This document shows, in pieces, positions 60,224-64,000 of a stretch of 64,000 bases of DNA (positions within the stretch are counted from its first letter, which is position 1; each line of letters starts with the position of its first letter). Below the pieces are notes generated by a model. It had not been told where the DNA came from. It saw nothing but the letters and a program-made list of their open reading frames with translations, and did no database searches. Position numbers and translations under genes: made by a program. The stretch comes from an uncultured Faecalitalea sp. (GTDB lineage Bacteria; Bacillota_I; Bacilli_A; Erysipelotrichales; Erysipelotrichaceae), in assembly GCA_946408025.1 (NCBI GenBank), contig CAMJQJ010000002.1, positions 1 through 64,000 of the forward strand, given 5' to 3'.

Positions 60224-60705
60224 TGTTTGAGCCCCAGCAGTTGGATGAAATAATTTATCTATCAGGGGTAATGATGGATACAGATCCTAAAAATTTGTTC
60301 GAAGATTTGAAGACTCTCAGTAAAAAATATGCAAAAATAAAGCCGCAGATCAAGCATTTAAAAAAACCAGTATATACGGTTGTTGCAACATCTACAGAAA
60401 AGCTCTTTATGGGCGATATGACTGAGAAAGCCAATAAACAGATGACACTAGTGAAAATCGAAAAAGGTCAATGGGTCGTTAAAGTTCCGGTCAAATATCA
60501 TTTGCAAGCTTTTTTGCCTGCTAAGGTAGCTGATATTCGAAAGAAATTTTACCAAGACTGGCTGCCTTTACAAGATTTTGATCAGGATAATATTTGGCAG
60601 GATCTAGAAGTTTACCATTATCGAAAGCGACATTTTCGTAAATCTACGAAGATGGTCATGGAATTATGGTTTTGTATCAAACCTAAAAAGAAGGAAAAGG
60701 TGTAG
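60223..60705 (+). CDS. Uncharacterised 160-aa protein
   Basis: ATG overlaps the restored pcp stop (TAATG); precedes GGCT gene without a gap. Confidence 0.7.
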   Translation: MFEPQQLDEIIYLSGVMMDTDPKNLFEDLKTLSKKYAKIKPQIKHLKKPVYTVVATSTEKLFMGDMTEKANKQMTLVKIEKGQWVVKVPVKYHLQAFLPAKVADIRKKFYQDWLPLQDFDQDNIWQDLEVYHYRKRHFRKSTKMVMELWFCIKPKKKEKV

Positions 60706-61164
60706 ATGATGAAAGGTCAAAAATACTTGGATTTATATTATGCTGCATACGGAAGCAATACGAATTTAAAAGAAATGGAGACTCGATGTCCTGAAGCTAA
60801 ATATGAAGGTGTTGGTCGTATTGAAGGCTATGAACTTTTATTTTGTGGTGAACCGGGGAAATCATTCTTAAACATTCGCCCAAATTCAGCTGAAATAGTA
60901 AGGGGTTGCTTATTTAAAATTACAGAGAACGATTTAAAATCTTTGGATGAATATGAAGAATATCCTGAATTGTATGATCGTGTTAATTGTGATGTATTCA
61001 TGAATGATGGAAGTATCAAGCAAGCTTTCTTCTATGAAATGGATCCAAAATATAAAACGATGAAACCTAGCGAGTCATATTATAAACGATGCGAACAAGG
61101 GTATATTGATAATCATATAGATACATCATATTTAAAGGAAGCTTTGAAAAAGAGCATAAAATAG
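60706..61164 (+). CDS. Gamma-glutamylcyclotransferase (AIG2-like) family protein
   Basis: YYAAYGSNTNLKEMETRCP, RGCLFKITENDLKSLDEYEEYPELYDRV. Confidence 0.9.
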   Translation: MMKGQKYLDLYYAAYGSNTNLKEMETRCPEAKYEGVGRIEGYELLFCGEPGKSFLNIRPNSAEIVRGCLFKITENDLKSLDEYEEYPELYDRVNCDVFMNDGSIKQAFFYEMDPKYKTMKPSESYYKRCEQGYIDNHIDTSYLKEALKKSIK

Positions 61165-61191
61165 GGGACGACGCAGTCCTCTATTTTTTTA
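61162..61191 (+). terminator. Intrinsic terminator
   Basis: ATAGGGGAC-gacgca-GTCCTCTATTTTTTT. Confidence 0.75.
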
Positions 61192-61391
61192 TGAAAAAAT
61201 TTAAAATTATAGAAATGATTAAATTGGTAAAAAAATTGTGAAAAAATTGAAAATAATACCTATTTTTCTAAAAATTGTTTAAAATAGCTTAACAAATGTA
61301 CAAAAATTTGTTACTTTTTCTCATGTTTCTTTGACATTTTATCAATAATATGTGATTATATGTGTACGTATTGAAAGGAGAGAACTATATA

Positions 61392-62828
61392 ATGGATAAT
61401 TCTCAAAAGAAAATTAAATGGTATATGCTTTCATTTATGTGTTTCTCAACTCTTTGGGGATTTGGAAACGTCGTAAATGGATTCATGTACTTCAATGGAA
61501 TCCAGGTAATCTTCTCTTGGATCTTGATGTTTGCTCTTTACTTTGTACCAAACGCATTAATGGTTGGTGAGTTAGGGTCAGCATTTAAAGATCTTGGTGG
61601 TGGAGTTACATCTTGGGTTCGTGAAACTACAGGATCTAAAGTTGCTTATTACGCTGGTTGGACTTACTGGGCTTGCCACGTAACTTATATTGCATCAAAA
61701 GGTTCAGGTGGTTTAAAAGCATTGAGCTGGATGGTATTCCAAAATGCAGAAACTTACGATACATTCCCTACATTGTACGTACAGTTAGCTACTTTGGCAG
61801 TATTCTTGTTCTTCTGCTGGGTTGCAAGCCGTGGTTTGAACCCATTGAAAAAACTAGCTACTTTGGCTGGTTCTAGTATGTTTGTTATGAGTATTCTTTA
61901 CATCTTGTTGATGTTTGCTGCTCCAGTTATCAATCCAAATGGTGGATTTGTTAATATGGACTTCAGCTTGGATAACTTGATTCCAACATTCGATGTAAGT
62001 TATTTCACAAACTTGTCTATCTTGGTATTTGCTGTTGGTGGTATTGAAAAGATTTCTCCTTATATCAATAAGGTTGAAGGAGATCCTGGTAAACAGTTCC
62101 CTAAGAGTATGATCTTTGCAGCTATCATGGTTATCGTTTGTGCAATCTTCGGTACTATCGCTATGGGTATGATGTTTGATCCTGAAGTTGTATTCGCATC
62201 TGCAGAATCTCAAACAGCTTATATCGCAAATGGTGCTTACTGGGCATTTGAAAAACTTGGAGAATACTATGGTGTTGGTAATGCATTGATGATTATCTAT
62301 GCTGCATGTAATGCTATTGGTCAGTTCTCTACATTGGTAGTAAGTATTGATGCTCCATTGCGTATGTTGTTAGATGATCCAAATACTCGTCAGTATGTTC
62401 CAAAACAGTTGCTAAAACAAAACTCTGCTGGTGCATATATCAATGGTATTTGGATGGTAGTTATCCTTTCAGGTGCTATTATCGTTGTTCAGATGATGGG
62501 TTCAGGTGCTGCACAAGTATTGGCTCAGTTAAATAAATTGAACTCTGTATGTATGCCTCTTCGTTATTTATGGACATTCTTTGCTTACTACATGTTGGTT
62601 AAAGCGGGAGATAAGTTCAAACGTGATTATAAGTTTGTTAAGAGTAGAACAGTAGGTATGGCATTTGGTATCTGGTGTTTCGTTGTAACATTGGCTTGCT
62701 GTATCTTAGGTATGTATTCTGATGATATGTTCACAATGATCTTGAATGTGGTTACTCCATTCGTATTAACAGCATTAGGATTGATCCTACCAGCTATTCG
62801 TAAAGCTCAGGACGCAAAAGAAGCTTAA
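61392..62828 (+). CDS. APC-superfamily amino acid transporter
   Basis: ~12 TM; GELGSAFKDLGGGVTSWVRETTG; AVGGIEKISPYINKVEGDPGKQFPKSM. Confidence 0.9.
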   Translation: MDNSQKKIKWYMLSFMCFSTLWGFGNVVNGFMYFNGIQVIFSWILMFALYFVPNALMVGELGSAFKDLGGGVTSWVRETTGSKVAYYAGWTYWACHVTYIASKGSGGLKALSWMVFQNAETYDTFPTLYVQLATLAVFLFFCWVASRGLNPLKKLATLAGSSMFVMSILYILLMFAAPVINPNGGFVNMDFSLDNLIPTFDVSYFTNLSILVFAVGGIEKISPYINKVEGDPGKQFPKSMIFAAIMVIVCAIFGTIAMGMMFDPEVVFASAESQTAYIANGAYWAFEKLGEYYGVGNALMIIYAACNAIGQFSTLVVSIDAPLRMLLDDPNTRQYVPKQLLKQNSAGAYINGIWMVVILSGAIIVVQMMGSGAAQVLAQLNKLNSVCMPLRYLWTFFAYYMLVKAGDKFKRDYKFVKSRTVGMAFGIWCFVVTLACCILGMYSDDMFTMILNVVTPFVLTALGLILPAIRKAQDAKEA

Positions 62829-62841
62829 AGTCATCGATAAA

Positions 62842-62874
62842 AAAAGAAACCAGTTTTTGAGCTGGTTTCTTTTC
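62842..62874 (+). terminator. Intrinsic terminator
   Basis: AGAAACCAG-tttttgag-CTGGTTTCTTTTC. Confidence 0.75.
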
Positions 62875-62920
62875 TTTTATAAAGAATAATGGTATTCTTG
62901 AAAAAGGGAGGATTCATAAA

Positions 62921-64000
62921 ATGAATAATATTGAAATTACAAAAGAATTACTGTCATTTATTCAAGACAGCCCAAGTATGTTTCATTCAATCAAAACAAT
63001 TCGAACATATTTAGATAAGGATGGGTTTACTTATTTACCAGAAGGAAAAGCGTGGACAGTTGAAAAAGGTGGAAAATATTATACGATTCGCAATCATTCA
63101 AGTGTTGTAGCTTTTAAAGTAGGAAAAGAATTGGATGATTATCATTTCCAAATGACTGCATCGCATTCTGATTCGCCTACATATAAAGTAAAAAGTGTTC
63201 CTGAATTAACAGGTCAGGGCGAATATCTACGTTTAGATGTGGAAGCTTATGGTGGTATGATCGATTCTACATGGTTTGATCGTCCATTAACTGTAGCTGG
63301 TCGTGTATTGGTGCAGACAGGAAATAAAGTTGAAAGTAAACTTCTTTATATTGATAAAGATATCTTAATTATTCCAAATGTTGCAATCCACTTCAATCGT
63401 GAAATTAACAATGGTTATTCTTATAATCGCCAGATCGATCTTTGTCCATTATTCTCAACTGGAGAATTGAAAAAAGGTGCATTTGATCAGATGGTTGCAG
63501 ATGAATTAGGCGTAGAAGTATCGCAGATCCTTGCAAAAGACCTATTCTTGGTAAATCGTCAAAAACCTGTTATCTGGGGATTAAAGGATGAATTTGTTTC
63601 AACACCTAAATTAGATGATTTACAGTGTGCATTCGTATCTTTGAAGGCTTTCTTGGATTCTAACAATGATCATGCTGTTAATGTATATGCTTGCTTTGAT
63701 AATGAAGAAGTTGGTTCAAACACAAAACAAGGTGCAATGTCTACATTCTTGTATGATGTTCTTCAAAGAGTAAATGGCTGCTTAGGAAAATCAGCAGATG
63801 AATATTATCAGGCAGTTGCAAGATCATTCTTGGTAAGTTGTGATAATGCGCATGCTGTTCATCCAAACCACCCAGAAAAAACAGATCAGGTAAACTGCTC
63901 ATATATGAATAAGGGTATCGTCATCAAAGAAAGTGCAAATCAGAAATATACAACAGATGCTTTCAGCCGTGCCTTGTTTACAGGTATTTGTAATAAAGCA
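62921..64000 (+). CDS. M18 family aminopeptidase, 3' end outside window
   Basis: AGGGAGG SD, MNNIEITKELLSFIQDSPSMFHS, MTASHSDSPTYKVK, CFDNEEVGSNTKQGA, SCDNAHAVHPNHPEK. Confidence 0.93.
   Translation, partial: MNNIEITKELLSFIQDSPSMFHSIKTIRTYLDKDGFTYLPEGKAWTVEKGGKYYTIRNHSSVVAFKVGKELDDYHFQMTASHSDSPTYKVKSVPELTGQGEYLRLDVEAYGGMIDSTWFDRPLTVAGRVLVQTGNKVESKLLYIDKDILIIPNVAIHFNREINNGYSYNRQIDLCPLFSTGELKKGAFDQMVADELGVEVSQILAKDLFLVNRQKPVIWGLKDEFVSTPKLDDLQCAFVSLKAFLDSNNDHAVNVYACFDNEEVGSNTKQGAMSTFLYDVLQRVNGCLGKSADEYYQAVARSFLVSCDNAHAVHPNHPEKTDQVNCSYMNKGIVIKESANQKYTTDAFSRALFTGICNKA

Noticed and set aside
61854-62213. Minus-strand ORF (119 aa) inside the APC transporter
   Set aside because: Composition and position typical of an antisense spurious ORF
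1-64000. tRNA, rRNA, CRISPR, prophage or transposon content
   Set aside because: No characteristic sequences seen on manual reading; gene content is core metabolic and ribosomal. tRNAscan/ISfinder searches could not be run

Overview
The window is a low-GC Firmicutes chromosome segment. Gene content and order suggest an Erysipelotrichia-type gut bacterium (inference, no taxonomy search possible). It is mostly core genome: the 5'-truncated fab operon (fabK-D-G-F-Z, acpS, plsC), birA, deoC, tag, rpmE, comFA/comFC, glmU-prs, tatD, glyA-rlmH, pgk-tpiA, ispF-dtd-folD-ychF, sdaA, the liv ABC operon, ung, folC/folT, rplK-rplA-rplJ-rplL, rpsL-rpsG-fusA-tuf, and a DUF969/DUF979-pcp-GGCT operon. An APC transporter and an M18 aminopeptidase truncated by the window end close the segment. 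I saw no CRISPR array, rRNA, tRNA, transposase or prophage. The most interesting content is non-coding. (1) A SAM-clan (S-box-like) riboswitch candidate at ~7391-7516 has a compensatory pseudoknot change (CAAG/CTTG in place of CUGG/CCAG) and sits in front of an orphan 94-aa protein. (2) A guanidine-IV/mepA-like attenuator precedes a MATE exporter at ~5932-6042. (3) A clear THF riboswitch precedes folT on the minus strand. (4) An unclassified attenuator-like leader precedes a YitT-family gene. Two genes look broken by single-base frameshifts: an Hsp70-like gene that also appears internally deleted, and pcp. The classical rif-str ribosomal cluster lacks rpoB/rpoC between rplL and rpsL.
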